This document shows positions 1-9,966 of a DNA stretch of 48,560 nucleotides, piece after piece (the first letter of the stretch is position 1; each line of letters begins with the position of its first letter). This stretch comes from Blastococcus sp. CT_GayMR16 (GTDB lineage: Bacteria > Actinomycetota > Actinomycetes > Mycobacteriales > Geodermatophilaceae). The notes beneath the pieces are model-generated. The model did no database searches. It had not been told where the DNA came from and saw only the letters and a program-made list of their open reading frames with translations. The stretch is taken from assembly GCF_004570875.1 (NCBI RefSeq), contig NZ_SPQK01000026.1, positions 1 through 48,560 on the forward strand, written 5' to 3'. A program made the translations under genes and the position numbers.

Positions 1-2
1 CC

Positions 3-353
3 CGGCGCCGCACCGTGCACGCGCTGTCGTCGGCGCTGGCCGGCGGGGACATCGCCCTCGACCCCGGCGCCGACCGCGCGGAGGCCGCCCGGGCGCTGCT
101 CGCCGTCCCCGGGATCGGCCCGTGGACGGCGGCACTGGTCGGGCTGCGCGGCCTGGCCGATCCCGACGTCTGGCTCCCCGGCGACCTCGCCCTGCGGAAG
201 TCGCTCACCGCGCTGGGCAGCACCGACGCGGACGCCGCCACGCGGTGGCGCCCCTGGCGGTCCTACGCCGTCCTGCACCTCTGGGCACTCGCCGTGCCGT
301 CTCTCTTCACCCGTCCGACCACAACTGGATCCGCCCTCCCGAGGAGCGCCTGA
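3..353 (+). CDS. DNA-3-methyladenine glycosylase II, C-terminal part (5' truncated by window edge)
   Basis: The frame is open from the left edge, so only the last 116 residues are visible. They carry the helix-hairpin-helix motif LLAVPGIGPWTA and the following DLALRK stretch, whose Asp matches the catalytic Asp of HhH-GPD glycosylases of the AlkA type. Such enzymes excise 3-methyladenine and related alkylated bases. The TGA stop overlaps the ATG of the downstream alkyltransferase (ATGA), so the two repair genes are translationally coupled. In actinobacteria this domain is often the C-terminal part of an Ada-AlkA fusion; the missing 5' end leaves that open. Confidence 0.85.
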   Translation, partial: RRRTVHALSSALAGGDIALDPGADRAEAARALLAVPGIGPWTAALVGLRGLADPDVWLPGDLALRKSLTALGSTDADAATRWRPWRSYAVLHLWALAVPSLFTRPTTTGSALPRSA

Positions 354-892
354 TGACCGCCCTGTCCCATTCCGCCCGCCACGCCACCATCGCCACGCCG
401 CCCGGTCCCTTCACCGTCGTGGTCAGCACCGACGCCGAGGGCCGGGACGTCGTCCTCGCCAGCGGCTGGACCGCCGACCTCGGCGACCTGCTGCCCGTCA
501 TCCATCCGACCCTGCGACCGGTCTCGTCGCTGCGGGCCGACGACCTCCCCGTCCTCGACGTGGTGGAGAAGTTCTTCGCCGGCGAGGTCACCGCCATCGA
601 CGACGTCCGGGTGAGCCAGCGCTCGGGCCCGTTCCTCACCGAGGCGTGGGAGATCCTGCGCACGGTGCCCGCGGGGCACCCGGACAGCTACGCCTCCTTC
701 GCCGCCCGCTGTGGCCGGCCGGCCGCCGTCCGGGCAGCCGCGAACGCGTGCGCCCGCAACGCCGCCGCACTCTTCGTGCCCTGCCACCGGGTCCTCGGGT
801 CCGACGGCGGCCTGGGCGGCTTCCGCTGGGGGACGCCGGTCAAGCGCCTACTGCTCGACCACGAGGCGGAGCACGCCCCCTTCTCCGCCTGA
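353..892 (+). CDS. ogt: Methylated-DNA--protein-cysteine S-methyltransferase (Ogt/MGMT)
   Basis: A 179-residue suicide alkyltransferase that moves the alkyl group from O6-alkylguanine to its own cysteine. The active-site motif PCHRV is present with Cys144, followed by the family's GxGGF(R)WG segment and a KRLLLDHE C-terminus. The N-terminal part matches the short beta domain of Ogt proteins. I chose the ATG overlapping the preceding stop; the frame stays open further upstream, but that part is a shadow of the glycosylase gene. Pairing with an AlkA-type glycosylase indicates an alkylation-damage operon. Confidence 0.93.
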   Translation: MTALSHSARHATIATPPGPFTVVVSTDAEGRDVVLASGWTADLGDLLPVIHPTLRPVSSLRADDLPVLDVVEKFFAGEVTAIDDVRVSQRSGPFLTEAWEILRTVPAGHPDSYASFAARCGRPAAVRAAANACARNAAALFVPCHRVLGSDGGLGGFRWGTPVKRLLLDHEAEHAPFSA

Positions 893-896
893 GCTG

Positions 897-1349
897 TCAG
901 CTGGGTAAGGGGGCGGTGAGTTCGAGATTGATGTCGTCTGGGTCCTGGACGGACAGGATGGCGATCCCGAAGCCGGCCAGCTCCGTGACCTCACCGTGGT
1001 CGACGCCGCTTGCGTCCAGACGGGCCGCGGCGGCCTGCAGGTCCTCGGGTGATCCGACAGCGAGGCTGAGGTGGTCGAGCCCCACCCTGGTGGACCGGAA
1101 GCGATCTCCTGCTTCAGCCACCGGACGCAGTCCCAGCAACTGGTCGCCCACGGAGAAAACACAGCCGCCGTAGAGGCGCGCCGGGTCCTCCTGCACAGCC
1201 GGGTCACCGCTCTGGTCACTGAAGTCAGCGGCGGGCCCCACCCCCAGCAGGCGCACGTAGAAGTCCTTGGATCGGGCGATGTCGGTCACCGTCAGCCGGA
1301 CGTGATGGATGGCGCCGGGCCGGGCCAGCGGCTCAGAGGTGTCGGTCAT
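897..1349 (-). CDS. VOC (glyoxalase/bleomycin resistance) family protein
   Basis: A 150-residue single VOC module. It opens with the first beta strand (IHHVRLTVTDIARSKDFYVRLLG) and closes with the second half (GLDHLSLAVGSPEDLQAA...DPDDINLELTAP). Conserved His residues near both half starts and a late Glu (NLELT) are the usual metal-ligand positions. The substrate cannot be predicted. The chosen ATG has AAGGTGA upstream; an in-frame ATG at 1367 would add six residues. The frame continues far upstream as noncoding shadow. It converges with the alkyltransferase gene, with stops 4 nt apart. Confidence 0.85.
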   Translation of the reverse strand: MTDTSEPLARPGAIHHVRLTVTDIARSKDFYVRLLGVGPAADFSDQSGDPAVQEDPARLYGGCVFSVGDQLLGLRPVAEAGDRFRSTRVGLDHLSLAVGSPEDLQAAAARLDASGVDHGEVTELAGFGIAILSVQDPDDINLELTAPLPS

Positions 1350-1490
1350 CACGTCACCTTGCGCCATGGTTCCGGTTCGCGCCGGACGCGACGCCACGAG
1401 CTGTCGCCGGCCCCACGGCCGGCACCCCGGGGCCGCGGGTCCCACCCGACCTCCGCGGAGTTGTCGGACCCCTCCGGCACCCTCCGGGGC

Positions 1491-2591
1491 ATGGACGCCG
1501 CTTCCCTGCTCACCGGTCTCCTCCTCGGCGCACTGCTGGCCACCGCGGTCACCCTCGGCGTCGTCACGCTGTCGGCCCGCCGCCGGCCCGAGGGGTCCGG
1601 TCTCGAGCCGGTGCACGAGTCGCTGGACCACCTGCACCGGCTGCTCGCCGGGATGGAACGTGCGCGGGCGACCGCGCACGGCGAGCTGCGCGAGCAGATG
1701 GGCACCGTCGGGCAGACGTCCGACCAGCTGAAGCACGAGACGGCGGCCCTGGTCACCGCGCTGCGCACCCCGCACGTGCGGGGCCGGTGGGGTGAGGTGC
1801 AGCTGCGCCGGGTCGTCGAGGTGGCCGGGCTGCTGGAGCACTGCGACTTCGTCGAGCAGCCGTCCGGGGTCAACGACCAGGGCGCCGGGGTCCGGCCCGA
1901 CCTGATCGTGACGCTGGCCGATGGGCGACAGGTCATCGTCGACGCCAAGGTGCCCTTCAGCGGCTACATCGAGGCGGTCCAGGCCACCGACCAGGCGGTC
2001 CGCGACCAGCGCGTGCAGATGCACGCCCGCCAGCTCCGCGCCCACGTCGACGCCCTCGCCGCACGCCGCTACCCGACGGCGTTCCGCCCGGCCGCGCCGT
2101 TCACCGTGCTCTTCGTCCCCTCCGACGGCTTCCTCACCACCGCCCTGGAGGCCGAGCCCGGGCTGCTCGAGTACGGGTTCGCCCGCGACGTCGTCCTGGC
2201 GACCCCGAGCACGCTGCTCGCGCTGCTGCGCACCGTCGCCTACTCGTGGCGGCAGGAGCGGCTCGCCCGCGACGCCGACCAGGTGCTCGAGGTCGGTCGC
2301 CGGCTGCATGCGCGGCTCAGCACGCTGTCCGGGCACCTGACCCGCCTCGGCTCGGCCCTCGGCACCACGATGACGCGCTTCAACGAGACGGTCGGCTCCT
2401 ACGAGCGCTCGGTGCTGACGGCGGCCCGCCGGTTCGACGACCTGGGCATCGCCGAGAGCCCGGTGCCCGAGCCGGAACCGCTGGAGGCCACGATCCGTGC
2501 CCTGCGTCCCGAGGCTCCGGCATCGCCGGATTCCTTCGACTTGCTCGAGGATGACGAGCCGTTGGTGGCGCGCGACGGCACCGGCGGCTGA
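1491..2591 (+). CDS. rmuC: DNA recombination protein RmuC
   Basis: A 366-residue protein with an N-terminal membrane anchor (about residues 4-24, LLTGLLLGALLATAVTLGVV), a helical region, and the RmuC core. Family hallmarks are RGRWGEVQLRRVVEVAGLLEHCDF, the PDLIVTLADGRQVIVDAKVP block and the TLLALLRTVAYSWRQE segment. RmuC has a restriction-endonuclease-like fold and limits inversions at short inverted repeats in E. coli. The ATG is the first Met before the membrane segment. The end converges on a glycosyltransferase gene with 22 nt between stops. Confidence 0.92.
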   Translation: MDAASLLTGLLLGALLATAVTLGVVTLSARRRPEGSGLEPVHESLDHLHRLLAGMERARATAHGELREQMGTVGQTSDQLKHETAALVTALRTPHVRGRWGEVQLRRVVEVAGLLEHCDFVEQPSGVNDQGAGVRPDLIVTLADGRQVIVDAKVPFSGYIEAVQATDQAVRDQRVQMHARQLRAHVDALAARRYPTAFRPAAPFTVLFVPSDGFLTTALEAEPGLLEYGFARDVVLATPSTLLALLRTVAYSWRQERLARDADQVLEVGRRLHARLSTLSGHLTRLGSALGTTMTRFNETVGSYERSVLTAARRFDDLGIAESPVPEPEPLEATIRALRPEAPASPDSFDLLEDDEPLVARDGTGG

Positions 2592-2613
2592 GCGCTCCGC
2601 GAGAACCGACCCG

Positions 2614-3687
2614 CTACGCGCCCTTGCGCCCGGCGCGGACGCGGACGTCGATGGCCTGCTGCCAGGCGTCCACCCAGTGCGCTGCCGTGTGCTCGGTCAG
2701 GTGTGCAGCCAGCACGGTCTCCCGCGCACGGACGGCGTGCTCCCGACGATGCTCGGCGTCCTGGATGCCCTTCGTGATCCACTTCGCCCAGTCCCGCGGA
2801 GACCGGGCGCGCATCCCGAGGCCGAGGCGCTCGTACTCCGCGCTCGGCGAGCGCACGACGTAGACCCCCCGCGCCGCGAACTCCAGAACCTTCAGCCAGC
2901 TCTTGGCCGTGTTGAACCGGTCGTCGCGCAGCGGCGCGACGCCCACGTCGAACAGCTCGCCGATCGCCCCCGCGTACCCGTCGACCTCCCGGATCCAGGG
3001 CACGTGCCCGGGCTCCTCCGTCAGCGCCAGCCGCTGCCGCGCGTCCTCCTTCTGCCCCAGGATCGTGAAGCGACTGGTGCCGCGGGTGGAGGCCAGCGCC
3101 TGCTGCAGTCCGGTGCCCATCTCCTGCAGGTCGTACGGGTGCCCGAGCACCGCGCCCGTCCATCCCACGGTGACGATCTCCGGCACCCGGTCGTAGGCCG
3201 GCGGCAGCTCGGCGATCCGGCGCGGAATGGCGTTGGGGACGACAGCTCCCCGGCCGCGAGAGGCGTACTCCGCCAGCAGCAGCGGCGTGGACGTCGTCAC
3301 GAAATCGGCCGCCCTCGCGCACTCCAGAGCGATACGGGCCAGGCCTTTGCGAACGAGGGTGCCGTGGGCGGGGTGACCGAAGGGGACCGCGGACAGCAGG
3401 TCGTCCATCTCCACGACCACGGCCACGCCCTGCGCCTGCAGGATGCGGATGCAGTCGAGCATCGCCGGCGTCTTCGGCAGCTGGAGCACCACGACGTCGG
3501 CACCCTGGGCGTCCACGTCGCTGATCTGCGGTACCCCACCGGCGGACGACGGCCGCATGCTCGTCGTGAGCCCGCTCTGGACCGTGACGCGGACCCCGAG
3601 CCCGGACTCCCCGACCGCCCGGGCCGGCTCCTCGACGCGGTAGTAGTCGGAGCCGATGTGACCAACGGTGGTCAGCAGAACGTTCAT
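2614..3687 (-). CDS. Glycosyltransferase, GT-B fold (family-4-like)
   Basis: A 357-residue protein with a Rossmann-like N-terminal half (MNVLLTTVGHIGSDYYRVEEPARAV) and a C-terminal half with the GT4-type pattern GVAPLRDDRFNTAKSWLKVLEFAARGV. That segment takes the place of the usual nucleotide-sugar binding region. It is probably cytosolic and transfers sugar from an activated donor. The C-terminus (ARETVLAAH...WVDAWQQAI) resembles that of the larger glycosyltransferase at 19760-21646, so both may serve the same surface polymer. Donor and acceptor are unknown. Confidence 0.75.
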   Translation of the reverse strand: MNVLLTTVGHIGSDYYRVEEPARAVGESGLGVRVTVQSGLTTSMRPSSAGGVPQISDVDAQGADVVVLQLPKTPAMLDCIRILQAQGVAVVVEMDDLLSAVPFGHPAHGTLVRKGLARIALECARAADFVTTSTPLLLAEYASRGRGAVVPNAIPRRIAELPPAYDRVPEIVTVGWTGAVLGHPYDLQEMGTGLQQALASTRGTSRFTILGQKEDARQRLALTEEPGHVPWIREVDGYAGAIGELFDVGVAPLRDDRFNTAKSWLKVLEFAARGVYVVRSPSAEYERLGLGMRARSPRDWAKWITKGIQDAEHRREHAVRARETVLAAHLTEHTAAHWVDAWQQAIDVRVRAGRKGA

Positions 3688-3853
3688 CGTCGGAGAAGAC
3701 CCTTCCGGAGCAGGCGCCTCGCAGGAGGACCGCTGGCCCCGGCACGTCAGGCGGGCGCGGGTCCGGTGCAGCCCTCGGAGGACAGAGGAGTACTCCGGTA
3801 GGTATCGGCAGCCCGGACGGGAACCTGCCCCTCAGCGCTCCGCCCGCGCGAGC

Positions 3854-4816
3854 TCAGTCGCCGGTGACGGCCCGTCGCTGGCGCAGCTCGTGCGGGAGGG
3901 CGAAGACCAGACGCTCCTCGGCGGCCTTGACCGTCTCGACGTCCGGGTAGCCGCGCTCGGCCAGCCAGTCCAGCACCTCGCTGACGAGGATCTCCGGCAC
4001 CGAGGCGCCACTGGTGACCCCCACGGTCCCCACGCCGTCGAGCCAGGCCGGGTCGATCTCGGAGGCGAAGTCGACCAGGTGGGAGCCACGGGCGCCCGCC
4101 TCCAGCGCGACCTCGACGAGCCGCACGGAGTTCGACGAGTTGGTCGAGCCCACGACGATCACCAGGTCGCACTCGCCGGCCATCTGCTTCACGGCCTGCT
4201 GCCGGTTCTGCGTGGCGTAGCAGATGTCGTCACTCGGCGGTGCCTGCAACCCAGGGAAGCGGTTCTTGAGCTGGTCGACCGTCGCCAGCGTCTCGTCCAC
4301 CGAGAGCGTGGTCTGCGACAACCAGACCACCTTCTCGGGATCGCGCACCTGGACGTTGGCCACGTCGTCGGCACCGTCGACGAGCTGGATGTGGGACGGC
4401 GCCTCACCGGCGGTGCCCTCGACCTCCTCGTGACCGCGGTGACCGATCAGCAGGATGTCGAAGTCGTCGCGGGCGAACCGCTTCGCCTCCTGGTGCACCT
4501 TCGTGACCAGCGGGCAGGTCGCGTCGATCGTGCGCAGCTGCCGCGCCGCGGCCTCCTCGTGCACGGCCGGGGAGACGCCGTGGGCACTGAAGACGACCAC
4601 CGAGCCCTCGGGCACCTCGTCGGTCTCCTCGACGAAGATCGCCCCGCGGCGCTCGAGAGTGGCGACGACGTGCTTGTTGTGGACGATCTGCTTCCGGACG
4701 TACACGGGGGCACCGTGGATCTCCAGCGCGCGCTCGACGGCGACCACCGCACGGTCCACGCCGGCGCAGTACCCCCGCGGGTCGGCCAGGAGGACACGTC
4801 CACGCTGCTCAGCCAT
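3854..4816 (-). CDS. ispH: 4-hydroxy-3-methylbut-2-enyl diphosphate reductase
   Basis: A 320-residue IspH (LytB). It catalyses the last step of the MEP isoprenoid pathway, turning HMBPP into IPP and DMAPP with an iron-sulfur cluster. The three cluster cysteines are visible: GYCAGV (Cys17), DATCPLV, and CYATQNRQ. The SSNSVRL phosphate-binding segment is also present. I chose the ATG at 4816, preceded by a G-rich Shine-Dalgarno; the frame extends 30 codons upstream without family similarity. It diverges from the gene at 4945, as lytB2 does in the corresponding mycobacterial region. Confidence 0.96.
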   Translation of the reverse strand: MAEQRGRVLLADPRGYCAGVDRAVVAVERALEIHGAPVYVRKQIVHNKHVVATLERRGAIFVEETDEVPEGSVVVFSAHGVSPAVHEEAAARQLRTIDATCPLVTKVHQEAKRFARDDFDILLIGHRGHEEVEGTAGEAPSHIQLVDGADDVANVQVRDPEKVVWLSQTTLSVDETLATVDQLKNRFPGLQAPPSDDICYATQNRQQAVKQMAGECDLVIVVGSTNSSNSVRLVEVALEAGARGSHLVDFASEIDPAWLDGVGTVGVTSGASVPEILVSEVLDWLAERGYPDVETVKAAEERLVFALPHELRQRRAVTGD

Positions 4817-4944
4817 GCCCCCATCGTAGGTGGGCCGGGGGCACGTCCCCCGGGGCTGCGGGGTGGAACCGGACACCACCACCTCGCCGGGTGGATCTGG
4901 ACACATCGGGTGTCGCGCTGGAAGTTGTGGGGCAGGGTGTGCCC

Positions 4945-6198
4945 ATGGCTCGAGAAATCCCTGAGGTTGTCCGCGCGGCCGCTGGTCTGGCCGCCACCGT
5001 TCTGGACGAGGCGCGCAAGCTGCCCGAGACGCTGCCCGGGCTGCCGGTGCGCGTCATCGGACTGGCCATGCAGCAGGCGATGAAGGTCCAGCAGCAGTAC
5101 GCCGGCTTCGTCGCCCGCGGCGACGAGCTGTTCACCGGGCTGCGCGGCGAGGACGAGCCTGGCCTGGCCACCTTCGACGACGACGACGAGCCGGCGCCGG
5201 CCTCCACCGGCTTCCGGGAATCCGCCTTCGACCGCGCCGGTGACACCGAGCCCACCAGCGCGAGCGCCGACCTGATCGTCGACGAGGAGGTGGCCGACCT
5301 CCCCGACGACCCGGCCGCCGACGCGGTCACCGCCGTCGTGGACGACCTCGCCGAGCAGGTCGAGGACGGTCGTCAGACGATCGAGGAGCTCGCCCAGGAG
5401 GCGCCGGACGCCGAGGCGATCCTCGACGAGATCGCGATCGACGAGCTCGTCGACCAGGCCCCCACGCTGGAGGAGACCGCTCCCGTCGCCTCCGAGCCGA
5501 CGACGTCGGCCAAGGCTCCGAAGCCGGCCAAGGCCGCCAAGGCGACCAAGCCCCGGAAGTCCGGCAAAGCGGCCGCGAAGGCCCCCGAGGACGCCGTGGT
5601 CACCGAAGATGCTGCGGTGACCGAGGACGCCGCCGCGGTGGAGACCGCGCTCGTCGAGGGAACACTGGCCGCCACCGACGCCGCCGAATCCCCCGCAACG
5701 GACTCGGCCACCGCTGCCGACACCCTGGACGCCGAGCCGACGGCCGGCGTCGCCACCACCGTGGACGTCCTCACGCCCGCCGGCGAGGTCGACACGGTCG
5801 AGGCGACGGTGACCGACGAGGGCGTCGCGGCCCCCGAGAGCCCGGCGGACGCCGAGCCGGCTCCTCCGGCCGACGCGCCCGCCACGGAGAACGACGCCTC
5901 CACCGCGACCGACGAGAGCGGCACCCCGGTGGCCGCATCCGGCACCGGCGAGACCCAGGGCGCGAGCGCCAACTCCCAGGCCGCCGGCACCGCCCCGATC
6001 GACGGTTACGACAGCTTCTCGGTCGCCCAGCTCCGGGGCCGACTCCGCGGCTACGCGCTGAGCACCGTCCAGGAGCTCGTCTCCTACGAGGAGGCCACCC
6101 GCGCCCGCGCGCCCTACCTCACGATGCTGCGCAACCGGCTCGAGAAGCTCGAGGAGCAGGCGGTCGAGTCCAGCCCGCTCGCACCGCGCGGCGCCTGA
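4945..6198 (+). CDS. Ala/Asp-rich protein, possible lipid-droplet-associated type
   Basis: A 417-residue protein in three parts. An N-terminal amphipathic helical region (about 1-65, [24 protein letters not shown]...[15 protein letters not shown]) is followed by a long low-complexity Ala/Asp/Thr/Glu-rich middle with a Lys-rich patch ([19 protein letters not shown]). A short conserved-looking C-terminal helix region follows ([24 protein letters not shown]...[12 protein letters not shown]). The position between ispH and xseA and the terminal motifs recall actinobacterial proteins annotated as lipid-droplet-associated (the Rv1109c position). That name is an inference from memory of synteny; the function is unproven. 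Confidence 0.7.
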   Translation: MAREIPEVVRAAAGLAATVLDEARKLPETLPGLPVRVIGLAMQQAMKVQQQYAGFVARGDELFTGLRGEDEPGLATFDDDDEPAPASTGFRESAFDRAGDTEPTSASADLIVDEEVADLPDDPAADAVTAVVDDLAEQVEDGRQTIEELAQEAPDAEAILDEIAIDELVDQAPTLEETAPVASEPTTSAKAPKPAKAAKATKPRKSGKAAAKAPEDAVVTEDAAVTEDAAAVETALVEGTLAATDAAESPATDSATAADTLDAEPTAGVATTVDVLTPAGEVDTVEATVTDEGVAAPESPADAEPAPPADAPATENDASTATDESGTPVAASGTGETQGASANSQAAGTAPIDGYDSFSVAQLRGRLRGYALSTVQELVSYEEATRARAPYLTMLRNRLEKLEEQAVESSPLAPRGA

Positions 6199-6247
6199 AA
6201 CTCCGCGAGCACGGGAGCCGTCAGGAGCTCATGGCACCCTCGGCGGC

Positions 6248-7498
6248 GTGACCGCACCCTCCTCACCCGAGGCACCGTGGCCGGTGCGCACGGTGGCGCG
6301 GAAGATCGCCGACTGGATCGGCCGGCTCGGTGAGGTCTGGGTCGAGGGCCAGGTCGCCCAGCTCTCGCGCCGCGGCGGTGCGGCCACGGTGTTCCTGACC
6401 CTGCGCGACCCGGCGGCCGACCTGTCGGTGCCGGTCACCTGCCACCGGGACGTCGCCGAGCGACCGGACCTGGAGCTCACCGAGGGCTCGCGGGTGATCG
6501 TCCGCGCGCGGCCCGACTACTACGTCGCCCGCGGCTCGTTCTCGCTGCGCGCCACCGAGATCCGGGCCGTCGGGCTGGGGGAACTGCTCGCCCGCATCGA
6601 GCGGATCCGGCAACTGCTCGCCGCGGAGGGGCTCTTCGACGCCGTCCGGAAGCGGCCGCTGCCGTTCGCCCCGGCGGTCGTCGGCGTGATCACCGGCCGC
6701 GACAGCGCCGCGGAGCGCGACGTCCTCGTGACCGCCCGCCGGCGGTGGCCCGCCGTCCGCTTCGAGATGTTCAACTGCGCCGTCCAGGGACCGCAGGCGG
6801 CGCAGAACGTCATCGACGGGCTGCGCAGGCTGGACGCCGATCCCGCCGTCGAGGTCATCGTGATCGCCCGGGGCGGCGGGTCCGTCGAGGACCTGCTGCC
6901 CTTCTCCGACGAGGGGCTGGTGCGTGCGATCGCCGCGACGCGTACGCCCGTCGTCACCGCCGTCGGCCACGAGACCGACACGACGCTGGTCGACCACGTC
7001 GCCGACGTCCGGGCGGCCACTCCCACCGACGCCGCGCATCGGATCGTGCCGGAGATCGGCGAGCAGCGGCGCCTCGTCGACGGGCTGCGGTCACGCGCCC
7101 GGAACCTCCTCACCGGCCGGCTCGAGCAGCAGGCGCGCTGGCTGGAGTCGATGCGCACCCGCCCGGTGCTCGCGTCGCCGGACCGCCTGCTGCACGGGCG
7201 GGAGGAGGACGTGCTGGGCCTGCGCACCCGCGCCCGGAGGACTCTCGTCCACCGCGTCGAGGGCGCCGAGCGCGACCTCGAGCACGCCCGCGCCCGGGTC
7301 GCGGCGCTCTCCCCCGCGGCCACGCTGGAGCGCGGCTACGCGGTGGTGCAGCGGGTCGACGGCGCCCTGGTCCGCGATCCCGCCGAGGTGGCAGACGGCG
7401 AACTCCTCCGGGTGCGCGTGGCCGGGGGGCGGCTCCCGGTTCGCGTCGACCGCAGCACCGACCAGACACCGCCCATCGAGGAGGATCAGCAGCCGTGA
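6248..7498 (+). CDS. xseA: Exodeoxyribonuclease VII large subunit
   Basis: A 416-residue XseA, the catalytic subunit of the nuclease that degrades single-stranded DNA to oligonucleotides. The N-terminal OB fold ([32 protein letters not shown]) is followed by the catalytic core with [33 protein letters not shown]-type motif (here [22 protein letters not shown]) and [25 protein letters not shown] helical C-terminal region follows. The start is GTG at 6248. Its stop overlaps the GTG start of xseB by 4 nt, as expected for coupled subunit synthesis. Confidence 0.95.
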   Translation: MTAPSSPEAPWPVRTVARKIADWIGRLGEVWVEGQVAQLSRRGGAATVFLTLRDPAADLSVPVTCHRDVAERPDLELTEGSRVIVRARPDYYVARGSFSLRATEIRAVGLGELLARIERIRQLLAAEGLFDAVRKRPLPFAPAVVGVITGRDSAAERDVLVTARRRWPAVRFEMFNCAVQGPQAAQNVIDGLRRLDADPAVEVIVIARGGGSVEDLLPFSDEGLVRAIAATRTPVVTAVGHETDTTLVDHVADVRAATPTDAAHRIVPEIGEQRRLVDGLRSRARNLLTGRLEQQARWLESMRTRPVLASPDRLLHGREEDVLGLRTRARRTLVHRVEGAERDLEHARARVAALSPAATLERGYAVVQRVDGALVRDPAEVADGELLRVRVAGGRLPVRVDRSTDQTPPIEEDQQP

Positions 7499-7713
7499 GC
7501 GAGAACGCCGAGCCGACCACCACCTACGAGCAAGCCCGCGAGGAGCTCGCCGACGTCGTCCGCCGACTGGAGGCCGGCGGGCTGACCCTCGAGGAGTCGC
7601 TCGCACTCTGGGAACGCGGCGAGGAGCTGGCGAAGCTCTGCCAGCACTGGCTCGACCGCGCCCGCGAACGCCTTGCCGCCGCCGCGCCGGTCGACGACGC
7701 CGGGCGGGACTGA
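7495..7713 (+). CDS. xseB: Exodeoxyribonuclease VII small subunit
   Basis: A 72-residue XseB. The family motif [39 protein letters not shown] is complete and forms the helical hairpin that binds XseA. The GTG start sits inside the xseA stop (GTGA overlap). Its own stop codon lies in the loop of a 12-bp inverted repeat that probably terminates the operon. Confidence 0.95.
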   Translation: MSENAEPTTTYEQAREELADVVRRLEAGGLTLEESLALWERGEELAKLCQHWLDRARERLAAAAPVDDAGRD

Positions 7714-7725
7714 CCCGGCGTCGTC
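7693..7725. terminator. Hairpin overlapping the xseB stop codon
   Basis: GACGACGCCGGG at 7693-7704 pairs perfectly with CCCGGCGTCGTC at 7714-7725 around a 9-nt loop containing the xseB TGA. There is no T-tract. It lies between the convergent genes xseB and the one ending at 7737, so it may act in both directions. Confidence 0.55.
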
Positions 7726-7736
7726 GTCCGCCCGCG

Positions 7737-8063
7737 TCAGGCGGCCCGCTGCGCGGGTCCGTCGGAGGTGACCACGAGACCGGCGTCGGACAACAGGGCG
7801 AGCACCCGGTCGGCCCGGAGTCGCAGGAGTCGGGAGATCTGCATGTCGGCGAGCCGGTGGTTGTTGGCGTCGGGCGCGAGCGGGTCACCCGGGCCGTCGT
7901 AGAGACAGCGCGCGAGCATGTCGCGGACCTCGGGCGGCACGAGCGGACCAGGGCGCACCGGAGGCCTGGGGGACGGCACCCGGGTCACCATCCCGCAGGC
8001 ACACGAACCGCCGGTGGCGGGGGGCCGGTGGTCGCCGCCGGGGCAGAGAACACGAGGGGGCAT
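7737..8063 (-). CDS. Small hypothetical protein
   Basis: A 108-residue protein that I do not recognise. The N-terminus has three cysteines (RVLCPGG and SCACG) that could form a small metal site with His11. A Pro/Arg-rich linker is followed by a helical C-terminus (LADMQISRLLRLRADRVLALLSDAGLVV) that looks like a small helix-turn-helix or dimerisation unit. The ATG at 8063 is supported by AGGAG six nt upstream. It converges with xseB and lies downstream of the DUF4245 gene on the same strand, with a gap of about 158 nt that has no obvious gene. Confidence 0.6.
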   Translation of the reverse strand: MPPRVLCPGGDHRPPATGGSCACGMVTRVPSPRPPVRPGPLVPPEVRDMLARCLYDGPGDPLAPDANNHRLADMQISRLLRLRADRVLALLSDAGLVVTSDGPAQRAA

Positions 8064-8221
8064 GGGGGCTCCTGGATGCTGCGCGAGTGGCTCGCGTGAC
8101 TGGTGGGACGGAAGAGTCCCGTGAGCCACGGACCGCCGACGCGCGGCGCTCCGGAGAGTAACCATCTCGTGACATTCGCCACAATTGCGCTCCTCCACCG
8201 CCGAATTGCGGCCGTAGCAAG

Positions 8222-8845
8222 TCAGGCGGAGTACGGCTCCACGGCGGCCGCGACGGTCTCCAGCTCCTCGTCCGAGGCCGAACCGCTGACCGCGACGATC
8301 GCGACGCCGTCCTCCCGGGACAGCACGGTCTCCCCGTTCTGGGCGGTGGACCGGGTCCATGAGCGGCCCTCGACGTCCACCGTCCCCTGCGCTTGAGCCC
8401 CGTCCAGCACCTTCGCCAGCGGTTCAGCGCGCCGGTCATCGCTGACGACGAAGCCGGCGAACTCCTCGGACGGGGTCACGTAGCCGATCTCCAGTGTCAC
8501 CGGGTCGCCCTCGGATGCGGCTCCGGCGTCGGTCCGTGCGCTGGTCGGGACGTAGTCCTTCCCGAGGCCCTGGGGGTACTGGATCGGGTAGCTCGCGCGG
8601 GCGGCGGCCAGGTCGACCGTCGTCGCCGGGTCGATCTCGCGGATCGGGTCGACATCGGGGCTCTGCCGGAACGTCGTCCACGCCACGATGACGAGGCAGA
8701 TCACCACGAGCGGCAGCAGCGACCGCACCATGTTGGCCGCGTTCATCCGGGCCGCCCGCTGGATCGCCGGGCTCTCGGCCGGCGCCGGAGCGGCGTCGTC
8801 CTGCGGCTGGGAGGGTCGCTGGCTCGTCGGGCCCACTCCGGTCAT
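8222..8845 (-). CDS. DUF4245 family membrane-anchored protein
   Basis: A 207-residue protein with a disordered N-terminus, one transmembrane segment (about residues 41-60, [21 protein letters not shown]) and an extracytoplasmic domain with [20 protein letters not shown] and [24 protein letters not shown]. This is the DUF4245 pattern found beside glpX in actinobacteria (Rv1100 position). Function is unknown. It is divergent from glpX, with only 66 nt between starts. Confidence 0.8.
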   Translation of the reverse strand: MTGVGPTSQRPSQPQDDAAPAPAESPAIQRAARMNAANMVRSLLPLVVICLVIVAWTTFRQSPDVDPIREIDPATTVDLAAARASYPIQYPQGLGKDYVPTSARTDAGAASEGDPVTLEIGYVTPSEEFAGFVVSDDRRAEPLAKVLDGAQAQGTVDVEGRSWTRSTAQNGETVLSREDGVAIVAVSGSASDEELETVAAAVEPYSA

Positions 8846-8911
8846 GCACCTAGGATCGCAGGAGAGCTCGCCCCCATTGCCACCAGCGCCGGTGGCCGAT
8901 CTGGAGGTCCC

Positions 8912-9964
8912 GTGTCGCTGCCCGTCCCCGCAGGTCCCGTCCCGTCGAGCGGCGGGTTCAGCACCGACCGGCCGGCACCCGACCGCAACCTCGCCCTCGA
9001 GCTCGTCCGCGTCACCGAGGCGGCGGCGATGGCCGCCGGTCGCTGGGTGGGCCGGGGCGACAAGAACGGCGGCGACGGCGCGGCGGTGGACGCGATGCGG
9101 GCGCTCATCGGGACGGTGAGCATGAACGGCGTCGTCGTCATCGGCGAGGGCGAGAAGGACGAAGCGCCGATGCTCTACAACGGCGAGCAGGTCGGCGACG
9201 GGCAGGGGCCGGAGTGCGACGTCGCCGTCGACCCGATCGACGGCACCACGCTGATGGCCAAGGGCATGCCGAACGCGATCGCCGTCATGGCCGTCGCGGA
9301 CCGGGGCGCCATGTACGACCCGTCGGCCGTGTTCTACATGGAGAAGCTCGCCACCGGTCCCGCCGCCGCCGACGTCGTCGACATCACCGCGCCGGTGGCC
9401 GAGAACATCAAGCGCATCGCCAAGGCCAAGAAGAGCTCCGTCGGCGACGTGACCGTCTGCATCCTCGACCGTCCCCGCCACGAGCAACTCGTGCAGGACG
9501 TCCGCGAGGCCGGCGCCCGCATCAAGTTCATCACCGACGGCGACGTCGCCGGCGCGATCGCCGCCGCCCGCGAGGGCACCGGGGTCGACCTGCTGCTCGG
9601 CATCGGGGGCACGCCGGAGGGGATCATCGCCGCCTGCGCGCTCAAGTGCATGGGCGGCGCGCTGCAGGGCAAGCTGTGGCCCAAGGACGACGACGAGCGG
9701 CAGAAGGCCCTCGACGCGGGGCACGACCTCGACCGCGTCCTGCACATCGACGACCTCGTGCGGGGTGACGTCTTCTTCGTCGCGACCGGCATCACCGACG
9801 GCGAACTGCTGCGCGGCGTCCAGTACCGGTCCGGCGGCTGCACGACGCAGTCGCTGGTGATGCGGTCGCGCTCGGGCACGATCCGCTCGATCGAGAGCCT
9901 GCACTCCCTGGAGAAGCTGCGCGCCTACTCGGCGGTCCCGTTCGACCGGAACGACGAGGAGTAG
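8912..9964 (+). CDS. glpX: Fructose-1,6-bisphosphatase, class II
   Basis: A 350-residue GlpX enzyme that converts fructose 1,6-bisphosphate to fructose 6-phosphate in gluconeogenesis. Metal and substrate motifs are [17 protein letters not shown], the [12 protein letters not shown] loop, [13 protein letters not shown] and [28 protein letters not shown]. The start is GTG at 8912 with GGAGG four nt upstream; the frame is open further upstream but overlaps the DUF4245 gene. Many actinobacteria rely on this class II enzyme rather than class I. Confidence 0.96.
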   Translation: MSLPVPAGPVPSSGGFSTDRPAPDRNLALELVRVTEAAAMAAGRWVGRGDKNGGDGAAVDAMRALIGTVSMNGVVVIGEGEKDEAPMLYNGEQVGDGQGPECDVAVDPIDGTTLMAKGMPNAIAVMAVADRGAMYDPSAVFYMEKLATGPAAADVVDITAPVAENIKRIAKAKKSSVGDVTVCILDRPRHEQLVQDVREAGARIKFITDGDVAGAIAAAREGTGVDLLLGIGGTPEGIIAACALKCMGGALQGKLWPKDDDERQKALDAGHDLDRVLHIDDLVRGDVFFVATGITDGELLRGVQYRSGGCTTQSLVMRSRSGTIRSIESLHSLEKLRAYSAVPFDRNDEE

Positions 9965-9966
9965 AC

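Noticed and set aside
897-2336. Long minus-strand frame extending the VOC gene to 479 residues
   Set aside because: Only the last 150 residues resemble a protein family; the rest is antisense to rmuC. A ribosome binding site supports the start at 1349.
3839-3870. TGAGCTCGCGCGGG at the ispH end as another junction repeat
   Set aside because: Only the first few bases resemble the unit; the 3' block CGACGAGCG...GCGAGGAG is missing.
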